From positions 1 through 29,632 of IMG/VR virus record IMGVR_UViG_3300029448_000272: DNA of 29,632 bases; one strand, written 5' to 3'. Positions 1 through 9,299 of the stretch are shown one piece after another. The notes under the pieces were generated by a model, which worked only from the letters and a program-made list of their open reading frames with translations, made no database searches and had not been told where the DNA came from. The translations under genes were made by a program, and so were the position numbers. Position 1 is the stretch's first letter, and each line of letters begins with the position of its first letter. This stretch comes from a virus.

Positions 1-2413
1 GCGGTGGCTGTGGCGGCTGTGGCGGCTCAGGTGGCTGCTGTTGTTGCTGCCTAGCGTCCTGCTGCTGCTTTACCCTGTTGATATACTGACCAAGGTAGAA
101 TTGAGCCTTCTCAGCGTTGCCACCGTTATTAGTGATAGTATCGATGGCATCTTGAAGCTCTTGTGTTGCACGGTTCACTGGATCAAGACCCAGATCATCG
201 TCACGGTAGATCTCCAGTTTCGACAAGATCACTCCTCTCGTCACTGGATCTAGGTCAATGTCAGCATTTACGCGATCAATGAGCTTGTTAGCGGCTGCTC
301 TGTTTGCTTCGATACCTCTTTGGATTGCCTCATTAGTCTGGTGTTCTGCCACAGCACCTTTGTCGCGTGGTCGAACCATCTGCGCTGTTGTTGCGCCAGC
401 GTCGATCATTTGGTCAACAAAGGTGATCAGGTTTGTAAGACCTTCGATGCGACCACCTTCTCTTAGGCTTTTCAGTGCGCCTTTTGCGTACACTTCCTGT
501 GCGCTCCCGCGTGGGCTATTGCGGATGATGTCAGCTAGTGCTTGTTCGATGTTAAGAAGGTCTGTACCCGTTCCGCGTAGCAGGATGTCTTGAGGGCTAC
601 CTAGCTTGTATCCCTGATCCTGCCGTGTGCCGTTTCGGTACATCTCAATGTTCATATCGCGCTCACGGGCTACTTTCGCGGCCTCTTCAGCAGCTTTAGC
701 TCGTCTTGCTTCTTCAGCAGCCTTTTGTCTTGCTGCTGCCTCTGCTTTGCGCTTGGCGATCTCAGCTTGCTTTGCTTTGTAGGCAGCTATGCCTTTAGCT
801 CTGGCTGAGGCTCCAGAAGCTACCTGACCAGCCTTGCCTCTGTTCTTTTTAACGAACTTAGCAACGCTACTCCGGCGTCCTGTAACAGCGTCTACAAGCC
901 TTCCTGACGCCGCTAGACCACCTTGGAGGGCAAGTGATGCTCCACCTGTCTGAAAGGCCGCACCGCCTGTCACAAGAGGCCGTAAAAGGCGTTCTGTGGC
1001 AATCATTCCTGTGTCGTAACCAGAGCGACCACCGATGGGTGAGAAAAGGTCTGTATATTGAGACAAACCGCCTACATATCCAGACTTGTGAAGGGCTGTG
1101 AGTTCGTTACTCTCGCGCATAAGGTTGATGAGTTGCTGGCCTTCTAATGTGCCACCCACTAGCTCTTCTACAGCCTGTATTTGGTCAATGGTTGTGATGC
1201 CTTTGACCTTGTTTCTCGCGTTCTTGACGCCAAGCAGTGCTTTAGCCTTCTTTTCGGCTAATTCTTGACTATCGCCTTTACGTTTGTTCAGTGTTGTGCT
1301 GTCGGTCTGGTTTAGACCGTCTAATGCAACCGCAATTTCGCTGACAATCTCTGTATGGGCGTTATCAACGGCGTCTACTGCGCCTCTGCTGCCCATTTTG
1401 CCTACATTCTTGAGGTTCATGTTGTTTTCAGAGGCAATACGCTCGACTCTGGTAGCTAAACCTTCTCTTGCAGACAATGTTTCTGGCGTGACATCTTCTG
1501 GAGCAATGCCCACAGCCCTACCAGCGGCTCTTGTGCCTTCGATAGCAGCGGTTGTGGTGCCACCCATCGTGCCGCCAATAGCAGCAGCTTCTAATGAGCG
1601 GTCAATAAGCTCATCTGGAGTGTATGTGCCGCCCTGAGAGACCGCACTAGCGACCACTGCACCCTCTTGAACAGCCTCAGTACCAGCCTCGAAGCCTGTT
1701 GCTCGTAGAATACGTTTGCCTATGTTGATAGCAGCGTCTGGATGACCAGCTTTAATCAGCCTTTCGACAAGCTCCTGACCACTGAGGCTGGCAAGATCCG
1801 ACTTTGGGATAACTTTGCCAGCACCAAACTTATCTAGGAGACCGATGATAGCACCTGTGCCAGCCGCAACCTTACTATTGTAGTCACCTGTCTTGTCTTC
1901 TTGCTCGAAGGCAGACTCACCAGCACCCATAACGGCTGATCCAGCCAGCGTACCACCACCGATCAGGAAGGCAGCGGTTGCAGAGAAGGGGGCAGTTAGT
2001 GCAGCAAGACCAGTACCAGCCAAGGCAGCACCACCAGAAGCAGCGTTCTCCATTGACTTCTCAGCAATCCAACCAATCGCATCAGCAATGCCACCACTTT
2101 TGTAAGTGTCACGCAGAGAACCCGTATAAGTTGGTTTATAACCGCCAGCAGCGATGTCCTTTTCTTGTTGGGCAACGACAGAAGAACCATAGTCTTTCAC
2201 CGTTTCTGATCCGACAAGATCACCAGCTACCTCAATACCTTTACCTAATAGCTGCTGGGCACGGTCTACTGAGTAGGCAAGCGCACCATCTGGCTCTTGC
2301 TGTTGTTGTGGCTGTTCTTGAGCAGCAAGCTCAGTAAGGATCTGGTTCAGTTGCTGCTCAGAGATGTCATCTGGTATCTCGTAGCGCGATGAACCTACTT
2401 GGTACTGAGCCAT
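1..2413 (-). CDS. Large internal virion protein (3' end outside window)
   Basis: An uninterrupted frame of 804 codons runs from an ATG at 2413 to the left edge without a stop, so the protein is longer than 804 residues. The start follows GAGGTAA with good spacing and lies 15 bases after the transglycosylase-bearing gene. Seen: a Gly/Ala-rich hydrophobic stretch around residues 125-180, an Ala/Lys/Glu-rich helical segment near residues 535-585, and a Gln-rich then Pro-rich stretch where the window ends. No enzyme motif was recognised. Its size, helical composition and place after gp13-like, gp14-like and transglycosylase genes suggest an equivalent of the large T7 core proteins gp15/gp16, which leave the capsid with the DNA and form a channel across the envelope. 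The role is inferred from position and composition, not from a clear sequence match. Confidence 0.8.
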   Translation of the reverse strand, partial: MAQYQVGSSRYEIPDDISEQQLNQILTELAAQEQPQQQQEPDGALAYSVDRAQQLLGKGIEVAGDLVGSETVKDYGSSVVAQQEKDIAAGGYKPTYTGSLRDTYKSGGIADAIGWIAEKSMENAASGGAALAGTGLAALTAPFSATAAFLIGGGTLAGSAVMGAGESAFEQEDKTGDYNSKVAAGTGAIIGLLDKFGAGKVIPKSDLASLSGQELVERLIKAGHPDAAINIGKRILRATGFEAGTEAVQEGAVVASAVSQGGTYTPDELIDRSLEAAAIGGTMGGTTTAAIEGTRAAGRAVGIAPEDVTPETLSAREGLATRVERIASENNMNLKNVGKMGSRGAVDAVDNAHTEIVSEIAVALDGLNQTDSTTLNKRKGDSQELAEKKAKALLGVKNARNKVKGITTIDQIQAVEELVGGTLEGQQLINLMRESNELTALHKSGYVGGLSQYTDLFSPIGGRSGYDTGMIATERLLRPLVTGGAAFQTGGASLALQGGLAASGRLVDAVTGRRSSVAKFVKKNRGKAGQVASGASARAKGIAAYKAKQAEIAKRKAEAAARQKAAEEARRAKAAEEAAKVARERDMNIEMYRNGTRQDQGYKLGSPQDILLRGTGTDLLNIEQALADIIRNSPRGSAQEVYAKGALKSLREGGRIEGLTNLITFVDQMIDAGATTAQMVRPRDKGAVAEHQTNEAIQRGIEANRAAANKLIDRVNADIDLDPVTRGVILSKLEIYRDDDLGLDPVNRATQELQDAIDTITNNGGNAEKAQFYLGQYINRVKQQQDARQQQQQPPEPPQPPQPP

Positions 2414-2428
2414 TTATTACCTCTGTAT

Positions 2429-4441
2429 TTAAGGAGTTACTTTAGTCACTTGAACGCCGTTGATCGTTTGAGATCCCCCCGAAGAACCATTGAACTTGGG
2501 TGTTCCGTATGGCCTATTACCAATCCCGTGTACGATGTCTAGGTAAGACTCGCGCAACCTAAGCAAGTTGCGTTTAAGCTGCTCTGGAGACTGTGATTGC
2601 TCGACGTTACTCAGAACACTCTGGAGCAACAGGTTCTCTTGGTTCGACACGTTACCCAGCGCACCTCCTGTCGGTGATGCCTCACGCATTGACTGTAGTT
2701 TATCGAAGCCCACGTTGGCTCTGACTGTATCGAGCATGGTTCTGAGGTCATTGGCCTCTGTACCGCCTATACCAGACATGATCTTGCCAAAGAAGCCTGT
2801 GGTGTTACCGCCCATACCTGTGACTTTGTTGAACAGACCGTCAATGTCGTCATTGATGATAGGCATGATGTCATCAATTGTTGATGTCACAATGCGGCTA
2901 GATACTCTGGCTGCGTTGTTGTCTTTGACTTGCTTCTTTTGAGCAGCGTCCATGTCGGCTTTGTATTTCTCAAGAGCAGCAGAACCTTTTGCATCCATGA
3001 TTGCGCCATACTCTTGACCAGCCCTATCGATGGCGTTTAAGCCGCCCGTAGCTGATCCACCTACCATAGCTGATCCAATGCGGATCAAATCACTACCATC
3101 GATGCTGGCTGTTGGCAGGGTTGTGAGGCCAGTGGCGTTTCTACGTCCCTCAGATGCCTTAGCTGCTGATGCTGCTTGTGCGTTTCTCAGTATTGATTGG
3201 TTTTCAGTGCTGAGTGCGCCTGTTATTGGGGCAGGAGGGTCTGGGTTCAAGATAGCGGATGAATGATCTATTGGGTATTGAGTGTTTGCCCCAGAAGACA
3301 GAAGACCTTGCTCGAAAGCTAGATCAGCGTCAGCTAATGCTGCATTACTTCTTATTTTAGGCATTCCAATGTTAGGAGCATTATATTGACCAGTGGGTTC
3401 ATAACGGAGGTCAGCATCACTTAGTGCTGCGTTGGGTTGCATCATATTACCCAAACCTACGTTTGGTGCATTAGTTTGGGCACGTTCATACGCCAAGTCT
3501 GCGTCAGCTAATACTCCGTCTGGCTGCATCATATTACCCAAACCTACGTTTGGTGCATTCATCATCTGGGGTGGAAGATTACCGACAGGCTGGGGTGGTT
3601 GTCCCAAACCAATGCGGCGTCTGACAGCGGGATCGTCTACATCAATGGTTTCCATTGAACGCTGACCTTCATCGAAGACATCGCCTTCTGGATTAGTAAC
3701 ATTTAAGTTATCTTCTGCTCTTAGGACAGTAGCCGCACCGCCCTGCTGCCTCGCTGCGTTATCCAGACCTATCTTTAAAATAGCGTCGTTATCTCCTGCG
3801 CCAAGAGTAGTACCCGCTGCTTCTGCCAGTGCGCCTGTGGTGGGTAGTTCAGATAAAGCGGGTTGTGGTACTGTCTCAGCAGCCAGCATCTCTGCTACCA
3901 TTTGTGGGATAGCTGACTCAGGAACCCGTGCTGCCCTAAGCTGCTCTGTAAGCTCTGCTCGTCTAGCGGCTACAGAAGTATCCAGACCTACTGCAATACT
4001 GTTTTTAGGTAGAGCCATCTTATTCTCCATAAACTTAGCTGCGCGGGTCACATATTGTTGTGTTTCGTCTGGCAGATCATTGAATTTACCGCCTCTGGCT
4101 AACCAGTTCTCAGTGGCCTGTGGACCCATGTTGTAGGCAGCTAGTTTCTGTAAGGGCGTTTTGAAACCGTGATAGTTCGAGTAACCAGCTACATAGCGAC
4201 CAGCGAGACTACGGGCTTTTGTTGGATCTAGGACATCAGATAGGGGAATATTGTCGGGCATCTTGTAGCCCATGCTGTGTAGGTTCTTGGGCATAAACTG
4301 GTATGCGCCTCTGGCACCTTTTTTACTTGTAGCCACAGCAGCCTTGGCGGGGCTTAGGTGTCCTGTCTCTGCGTGTCTGATAGCGTCAAGAAGGAATGGT
4401 TGCTGTATGTTTGGATCATTGAGGATGCCAAGATTACGCAC
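2429..4441 (-). CDS. Internal virion protein with lytic transglycosylase domain
   Basis: 670 residues. The N-terminal 130 residues look like a soluble lytic transglycosylase: candidate catalytic Glu25 in RHAETGH, then GARGAYQFMP near residues 44-53 and AAYNMGP near 103-109. This family cuts peptidoglycan between MurNAc and GlcNAc; in T7 such a domain in gp16 helps DNA enter the cell. The middle (about residues 290-385) holds three diverged copies of a 29-31 residue unit beginning NAPN(V/I)G and containing ADADL or SDADL. The rest is Ala/Ser/Asn-rich with no recognised domain. It starts directly after the gp14-like gene and is followed by the long internal protein. In T7 the transglycosylase sits on the last, largest core protein; here it is on a separate shorter one. 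The enzyme domain call is firm; the ejection role is inferred. Confidence 0.85.
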   Translation of the reverse strand: MRNLGILNDPNIQQPFLLDAIRHAETGHLSPAKAAVATSKKGARGAYQFMPKNLHSMGYKMPDNIPLSDVLDPTKARSLAGRYVAGYSNYHGFKTPLQKLAAYNMGPQATENWLARGGKFNDLPDETQQYVTRAAKFMENKMALPKNSIAVGLDTSVAARRAELTEQLRAARVPESAIPQMVAEMLAAETVPQPALSELPTTGALAEAAGTTLGAGDNDAILKIGLDNAARQQGGAATVLRAEDNLNVTNPEGDVFDEGQRSMETIDVDDPAVRRRIGLGQPPQPVGNLPPQMMNAPNVGLGNMMQPDGVLADADLAYERAQTNAPNVGLGNMMQPNAALSDADLRYEPTGQYNAPNIGMPKIRSNAALADADLAFEQGLLSSGANTQYPIDHSSAILNPDPPAPITGALSTENQSILRNAQAASAAKASEGRRNATGLTTLPTASIDGSDLIRIGSAMVGGSATGGLNAIDRAGQEYGAIMDAKGSAALEKYKADMDAAQKKQVKDNNAARVSSRIVTSTIDDIMPIINDDIDGLFNKVTGMGGNTTGFFGKIMSGIGGTEANDLRTMLDTVRANVGFDKLQSMREASPTGGALGNVSNQENLLLQSVLSNVEQSQSPEQLKRNLLRLRESYLDIVHGIGNRPYGTPKFNGSSGGSQTINGVQVTKVTP
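3300..3562 (-). repeat. Coding tandem repeat (29-31 aa unit, three copies)
   Basis: Three copies of a unit starting NAPNVG or NAPNIG lie in the transglycosylase protein. Two copies share an identical 35-base block at 3438-3472 and 3525-3559, a period of 87 bases (29 codons). The third copy, near 3360-3395, has diverged. The near-identity of two copies suggests a recent in-frame duplication. Confidence 0.85.
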
Positions 4442-4443
4442 TT

Positions 4444-5502
4444 TTAACGACCACCTCTATACCCCATGCCCTGATAAGCAGGAGCAGAAATCATCTGCAT
4501 ATTCGGTCTATTATCTTGCATTGAATAAGCAGCTTGTGTCTGCTGATTGAACATTGGAGACAAGTATTGCTGACCAAATCCAAAGCCAGCCATAGCACCA
4601 CCGATACCAGCCATCATTGGGTTGACTAGGTTAGGGGATTGGTTGCTTGTCTGAGGTGCGCGACCAAGGATACCAGCGTTGTACTTGTTGTACTGATTCA
4701 TCGCAAAGTCGCGGTCTCCCTCAAACTGACCTTTGGCTGCGTTGTACTGGTTTTGTTGGTCTTTCTGTTGAACGTCACCAGCAGCACCCTGCATCTTCAT
4801 TGCATCCATGCCCTGACCAAAGGCTGTAGAGTAAGCACCACCCATAGCCTGATTAGCTGCCATCTGATTACGGAACGCATTGTTTTGCTCAGTCAGTGAT
4901 CTGTTCATGAGATCATCATTGATACCCGCTGTTACATCAGCCGCTCTGTCCATATAGTCACGACCAGCGATAGCTTGGGCTACACCCGCCCGTGATGAGT
5001 TGGTGTTGCCTGTTCCTGATGCACCCATTCCAATGCTTGTCAGTGTGTTCTCTTGGAGGTTTCTTGTGCTGTCTCTGAGCGCACGGTCAACTAGGGGCTG
5101 GGAGTTGTCTAGGGCATACTGCCTAGCGGTAGCCATACGATCCTCACCAGCTTGGTTGTATAAGTCTGCGTAATTCTGAGCAAAGCCACCTGTGGTGTTC
5201 ATCATGTTATTGGCGGCGTTCATGCGATCAGTGCCAAAGCCATACATATTGTTCATGGCATTGTTTTGCATGTCATTCATGCCAGCGTATGTAGGGCCAC
5301 CATAGTAACCAGCGTCTAAAGCACTATTAAGAGCGTCTGTGCCGCCTTTATACATATCTTGGATGTAGGGTCTGGCATCAGTGTAACCACGGTTGTTCAT
5401 CTCAGTTGCGTAGTCAGTGGCTCTGCGTTGTTGCTTTGCGGCTTTGTTTGCAAAGTAGCCGCCCACCACTGCACTTCCGATGTGTGCTACTGGATTACCC
5501 AT
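4444..5502 (-). CDS. gp14-like internal virion protein
   Basis: 352 residues from the ATG at 5502. That start is preferred because GGAGATATGAA lies just upstream and it overlaps the end of the preceding gene, while an upstream in-frame ATG at 5568 would lie inside that gene. The N-terminus (MGNPVAHIGSAVVGGYFANK) resembles the short hydrophobic Gly/Ala starts of internal virion protein B. The body is rich in Asn, Met, Gln and Ala (AANNMM, NQYNAAK), suits long helices, and contains GIGGAMAGFGFG near residues 300-311. The C-terminus is GYRGGR. The order gp13-like, this gene, then large core proteins matches T7 genes 13-14-15/16. T7 gp14 forms the outer-membrane part of the ejection channel. The assignment is by position and composition. 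Confidence 0.7.
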   Translation of the reverse strand: MGNPVAHIGSAVVGGYFANKAAKQQRRATDYATEMNNRGYTDARPYIQDMYKGGTDALNSALDAGYYGGPTYAGMNDMQNNAMNNMYGFGTDRMNAANNMMNTTGGFAQNYADLYNQAGEDRMATARQYALDNSQPLVDRALRDSTRNLQENTLTSIGMGASGTGNTNSSRAGVAQAIAGRDYMDRAADVTAGINDDLMNRSLTEQNNAFRNQMAANQAMGGAYSTAFGQGMDAMKMQGAAGDVQQKDQQNQYNAAKGQFEGDRDFAMNQYNKYNAGILGRAPQTSNQSPNLVNPMMAGIGGAMAGFGFGQQYLSPMFNQQTQAAYSMQDNRPNMQMISAPAYQGMGYRGGR

Positions 5503-5503
5503 T

Positions 5504-5809
5504 TCATATCTCCAATTTGTATATATCAGCCTCACCGTCAGTTGCTGTAAAAGCGTAGGTAAAACCAAACATTCTTATGAACTTCTCTTGTATTTCAGTG
5601 TGTCTTAGGCAGTAGACAGGTTGGGTCCGTAGAGCCAGCAGACTGTTAAAGTCAGAGGACAGCCGTTTCTTTGCTTGTCTTGTCCATCGACAAACAACAT
5701 CACAGTGAACAAACGTAAGCCTGTCACCATCAGGAAGATCTAGGTATTCGTAGTAGATCGTATGCTCTTCAGGACGCACAAAGACAGGAACCTTTATACC
5801 GCTGCCCAT
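5504..5809 (-). CDS. gp13-like (GNAT-fold-like) internal virion protein
   Basis: 101 residues. Read by eye, the sequence follows the layout of T7 gp13: a beta segment, WTRQAKKRL leading into a helix, a strand QPVYCLRH, then EIQEKFIRMFGFTYAF, which looks like the last part of an acetyltransferase-like fold where a helix precedes a GF turn. T7 gp13 is slightly longer (about 138 residues) and is needed for core assembly. No acetyl-CoA loop of the form Q/RxxGxG/A is visible, so enzyme activity is doubtful. The gene overlaps the preceding one by 16 bases, and its stop codon overlaps the Shine-Dalgarno region of the gp14-like gene, which suggests translational coupling. The start lacks a strong ribosome site. 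Confidence 0.6.
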   Translation of the reverse strand: MGSGIKVPVFVRPEEHTIYYEYLDLPDGDRLTFVHCDVVCRWTRQAKKRLSSDFNSLLALRTQPVYCLRHTEIQEKFIRMFGFTYAFTATDGEADIYKLEI

Positions 5810-6072
5810 GCCGTACCGTTGTAAACGACAAGGCCACTAAAGCCGTTGCCTAATGGGTTCCAAGGACTGACTGCGTATCTGACCATGCCTTTGATTGGGT
5901 TGTCGGGTGGAGCATCAGCTACTTGGATTGCAGCTTCAGCTAGTGTCCTGATTGCAGTCTCAATACGCTGTAGCTCATCCTGCATATACCTACGAACACC
6001 AGCCTCAATAACTGGATACTGCTGCCTGACATACTTGTTGACTACAACATTGGTATTATCTGAGACAGCCAT
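5794..6072 (-). CDS. Small tail-region protein of unknown function
   Basis: 92 residues. ATG codons at 6075 and 6072 are adjacent; the second is chosen because GGAG is then seven bases away. The first half is a charged helix (RRYMQDELQRIETAIRTLAE), suited to coiled-coil oligomerisation. The second half is a compact beta-like module with GMVRYAVSPWNPLG and ending VYNGTAWAAV. From general familiarity, short modules with a GMVRYA start and a YxGxAW end recur in tail-region genes of marine podoviruses, but I cannot name a family. It overlaps the tail protein before it and the gp13-like gene after it. A minor structural role is inferred from context only. Confidence 0.65.
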   Translation of the reverse strand: MAVSDNTNVVVNKYVRQQYPVIEAGVRRYMQDELQRIETAIRTLAEAAIQVADAPPDNPIKGMVRYAVSPWNPLGNGFSGLVVYNGTAWAAV

Positions 6073-7688
6073 CATCTAGCTCCTGTCGGTGTCACATCCA
6101 AATCAAAGCCACTAAACTCAAAGTCTTTGTTGTCGGTTACAGTCATCTTGTAACTAAGATACCGACCAGCAGCCCGACTATCTATCTTATGTTCAGAAGC
6201 CATATCAAAGGTGACAGCGGATGCGTAGGTTGGTGTAGCTCTGGGTATGTCAGATGCACCAAACTGAAACGTGAGTGTAGTGTCTGCTGTGTTTACTGTA
6301 TCAGCTTGTGGATAGATCCTAGTAACCACCATGTAACTTGAAACGGCAGTGCCAGCTTCATCTAGGTCCAAACCAATGCGCTCAAGCACTGGAGGTTTGG
6401 TGGCCTCTGTATCAAGCTGGAATGTCAGCTTGCCCTCATCAGCCAGATCAACGCCATACAGTTTGTCGCTTGTCAGACCATCTGCTGAGTTGTCTTCGCC
6501 CACCATGATAGCATGGACATCAAAGTTATCTTCTTGGTCATAGTATGAGCCACCAACAAGAGCATAGGTGAGGGAGGTAGCATTAGCGTATGTGTTTACA
6601 GAATTGACATTCGCTGATGTACCAGATGATACATTAGGCAAATCCATAAATGACCATGTGTTGTTTCTATAGTTGTAAACCGCTGCTCTATTGCACCGCG
6701 TAGCGTTTGTAAAAGAGACATGCTCATCACCTGACTGATAACAGAAGTAGATTTCGTTTAATGCCTCGTTATGCTGCACAAAGCACCTGTCGGAGTTCTG
6801 TACGTTTAAACCTTTGAAGATAAAGTTCTTCACACGCTCATCGCAGATGGACTGCTTGGTAGTGCCGTCGTGGGCATAGATATCTTGGGGGCCAAAGACA
6901 AAGTGCTTGCCTTCGATCTCGACAGAACAGTTCTGGTTGATGATGCCACTGTCAGTGAACAGCTTACGGAAGTTAAAGATAAACGTGCCGCCGACAAACT
7001 CCATCTGCCACACTTGGTCACTGGAGTAGATGATAAAGTTAGAGCCTAGTGTGCCACCATCGATAATCTCAGTTTGCATCTGCACTAGATCGTTGAAGCC
7101 CGCACTTCTAGTTGTATCCGTTTCATCCCAGCTATCGGGGATTGCGTTAGCTGTTACTAGGTTCGAGAACCTCACACGGTTGGGAAAAGCTGTTGTGCCT
7201 TCTGTTATGTTTAAGGCAATCAAGAAATCACCGTATGAACGAAGCGCACCCGCTCTGAAGTTAGAGGGCCAGTTACCAAGGTCAACAAAGTTGGTGCCAC
7301 TTGGCAGTCTGTAGACAGGCACACGGTCTTCACGGTTGATGTAGGTGACATCAGCTAGTGAGGTTCCTGTGAAGGGGCGGGGGTCTGAAGAGGCTGAGAT
7401 GGAACCAGATCTGTTGTTTACAGCTCCTGCTGAGTATTCATGAATTGCGAAAGTGTCTGAGACCATGATTACTGTGTCGTAGCCGTTGGCAGGGGTGATA
7501 CCGTAGACATGGCGCGGCGTGAATCCTAATGATGCTTTAACTGTTCTAAAGATTGGTGCGCGGGTTACTTTGCCTTCATCGAACCTTACGTTCATGGCAT
7601 GTGAGAAGGCGTTGAGGGGGATGTTGTAAGGAGACTTATCGCTCACCACACCTTCGGAGCCTAGCTCCCTGACAGGTATGATCGACAT
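6072..7688 (-). CDS. Tail nozzle / DNA-stabilisation beta-propeller-type protein
   Basis: 538 residues. The pattern of an N-terminal region followed by beta-rich repeats (FRAGALRSYGDFLIALNI; GSNFIIYSSDQVWQMEFVGG; KHFVFGPQDIYAHDGTTKQSI; AAVYNYRNNTWSFMDLPNVSS) resembles propeller-type tail proteins that plug the DNA channel, such as the P22 gp10 group, and serves the place of T7 gp12. The C-terminus (RYLSYKMTVTDNKDFEFSGFDLDV) looks like a final beta-sandwich. It is shorter than T7 gp12 (about 794 residues). The gene begins one base after the fibre gene stop and overlaps the small tail-region gene at its end. A tail role is well supported by context; the exact family needs a profile search. Confidence 0.75.
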   Translation of the reverse strand: MSIIPVRELGSEGVVSDKSPYNIPLNAFSHAMNVRFDEGKVTRAPIFRTVKASLGFTPRHVYGITPANGYDTVIMVSDTFAIHEYSAGAVNNRSGSISASSDPRPFTGTSLADVTYINREDRVPVYRLPSGTNFVDLGNWPSNFRAGALRSYGDFLIALNITEGTTAFPNRVRFSNLVTANAIPDSWDETDTTRSAGFNDLVQMQTEIIDGGTLGSNFIIYSSDQVWQMEFVGGTFIFNFRKLFTDSGIINQNCSVEIEGKHFVFGPQDIYAHDGTTKQSICDERVKNFIFKGLNVQNSDRCFVQHNEALNEIYFCYQSGDEHVSFTNATRCNRAAVYNYRNNTWSFMDLPNVSSGTSANVNSVNTYANATSLTYALVGGSYYDQEDNFDVHAIMVGEDNSADGLTSDKLYGVDLADEGKLTFQLDTEATKPPVLERIGLDLDEAGTAVSSYMVVTRIYPQADTVNTADTTLTFQFGASDIPRATPTYASAVTFDMASEHKIDSRAAGRYLSYKMTVTDNKDFEFSGFDLDVTPTGAR

Positions 7689-7689
7689 A

Positions 7690-8631
7690 CTACCAGACCC
7701 ATATCTCTACATAGCCAGCATGACCCGCTGTTGCAGATGAACTTCCAGCTGCACCAGCTGCGCCATAGGAAATGGTTAGCGTCTCGCCGCCCACGTTGTT
7801 GCCTGTGACGTATTTGTGAACCACGTTTCCGTAGGTTGAGGTTGAGGCTGGTCCATCGTAAGTGTAGTTGCCGCCGTCACCTTTAGTTGAACGACCACCA
7901 GCAGAACCAGCACCCACAAGAACATCACCGCCTGTGGAGCCTGTGATTACGTCAAAGGTAGACATATTGGTATCATAGCGGCCCGCACGACCACCCGTGG
8001 CAGTTATGGCTATGGAAAGTGTGGAGTTGGTAACTGTGGTGCTGCCACCATCTGTGCCGTTTGTTACGCCTAGACCGCCACCAGACCCAAAAACGTGTGT
8101 ACCACCGCCACCACCGCCTGATGCGCGGATCATGATGGCTTGGGCATTTGAGGGGATGCTGTAGTTGCCGCTTGTCACTATTGTGATGACTTGAGGGTAG
8201 CCAACTACGTTATTGATTTGGGTTTGTACATTGCTTGTCACGCCATCCAGATAACCTAGTTCGGTGCTAGTCACTGCTGATACAGCCACCTTGCCACTGC
8301 TGTCAGACATAAGCGCACGGGATGCTGTGAGGTCACTGGATGCGATAGTAGATGCACCGCCTGAGATAGTGGCCTGTTTAGCATTAAGCTGTGTTTGTAC
8401 GTTAGATGTCACCCCGTCCACATAGTTTATCTCTGCTGTGGTAGCTGTGACGCCATCTAGGAGGTTAAGTTCAGCCTGTGTTGCAGTTACCGCGCCAGTT
8501 ACATTAGGCAGCGTAGCTTTAATGGTGGACTTGAGAAGACGTAGGTGGTCGTCGGCTTGGGCTAGACCATCAGTGGCAGCAGGGTTTGAAGCATTGAGGC
8601 TATCTATATATGTGCCAGTTTCTAATGCCAT
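7690..8631 (-). CDS. Tail fibre / glycine-rich adhesin
   Basis: 313 residues from the ATG at 8631, preceded by AAAGGAAAC; an in-frame ATG at 8754 lacks such a site and adds an unlike basic leader. The N-terminal 45 residues (MALETGTYIDSLNASNPAATDG...ADDHLRLLK) resemble attachment segments of phage fibres. Then come repeats of the type LLDGVTATTAEINYVDGVTSNVQTQLN, seen three times with variation, a common fibre shaft motif. The last 115 residues are glycine-rich (GGGGGG, GGRAG, GSTGGD, GAAGAAG) and end AGYVEIWVW, like the glycine-rich receptor-binding tips of fibre adhesins. It is the first gene of the leftward virion cluster, directly before the tail protein. A host-recognition role is inferred. 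Confidence 0.8.
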   Translation of the reverse strand: MALETGTYIDSLNASNPAATDGLAQADDHLRLLKSTIKATLPNVTGAVTATQAELNLLDGVTATTAEINYVDGVTSNVQTQLNAKQATISGGASTIASSDLTASRALMSDSSGKVAVSAVTSTELGYLDGVTSNVQTQINNVVGYPQVITIVTSGNYSIPSNAQAIMIRASGGGGGGTHVFGSGGGLGVTNGTDGGSTTVTNSTLSIAITATGGRAGRYDTNMSTFDVITGSTGGDVLVGAGSAGGRSTKGDGGNYTYDGPASTSTYGNVVHKYVTGNNVGGETLTISYGAAGAAGSSSATAGHAGYVEIWVW

Positions 8632-9083
8632 ACTTAGTTTCCTTTGTTTTCTCTGGGATGGTCCTCCAATGAAGAAGGTTGGAACAACAACAACAACAGC
8701 AACCTTTAGCGGCTTTTTGGAATTGAGATCAGCGCGAGGGTATCGGGGGTCCAAAAGCAGCGCAGGAGTCCCGAAACGCAGCGTGATCCTGTGTAAACCG
8801 TTGTAATACTTAGATTCTTATGTGCTGCTGATGTTGCATCAGCTACTCAAAAGAACCGACAAGCCATAGACATTAGACATTAGGCGGTTCAGTTCTGAAT
8901 ATTGTCTGAGGTGGGCTGTTTTTGTCTTTGTAAGAAATCGGGACTTATGAACCTAAGTGACTTGGGTTGTCTTGGTTCTAAGTTCGACAAAGATTAGCTG
9001 TAACAGCTACCACTTTGCCACCTATTACTGTGTCTAAGTCTTATCAATTGCATCTCATGTTCCCACCACACGTTGAACCAATG

Positions 9084-9106
9084 TTCGTTAAGGGTGGACA
9101 CAAATG
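9084..9106 (-). promoter_or_regulatory. 23-bp element, copy 1 (candidate phage promoter or operator)
   Basis: Read on the - strand this contains CATTTGTGTCCACCCT followed by TAACGAA. It matches the + strand at 13662-13684 with two differences in 23. AAACAGCAAT occurs just upstream in this orientation and a similar AACAGCAGCAAT precedes the other copy. This copy points at the virion genes, about 450 bases before the fibre gene. A T7-type polymerase needs promoters of about this length, but a repressor operator is equally possible. Confidence 0.5.
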
Positions 9107-9299
9107 CTTATTGCTGTTTAGGGTGCTTTCGTGGCCTTTGGTTAGTGCTTCTGGCAGTGCGTAAGCACCCATTATGAACACAGCCAAAGGTCACACCTTC
9201 GACACTTATATATATGTACCTCTCTGGGCACTTGAGTTGCTGATGCGTATTTGTGTCGTCAAATGCACATTTATTGTTGACATATGGAATCGCGTGATT

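Noticed and set aside
1-60. CGG/CTG-rich run as a CRISPR or intergenic repeat
   Set aside because: It encodes the Gln- and Pro-rich stretch of the internal virion protein in the open - strand frame.
2568-4136. Several + strand frames opposite the transglycosylase protein
   Set aside because: They mirror the real - strand gene's codon bias and have no independent support.
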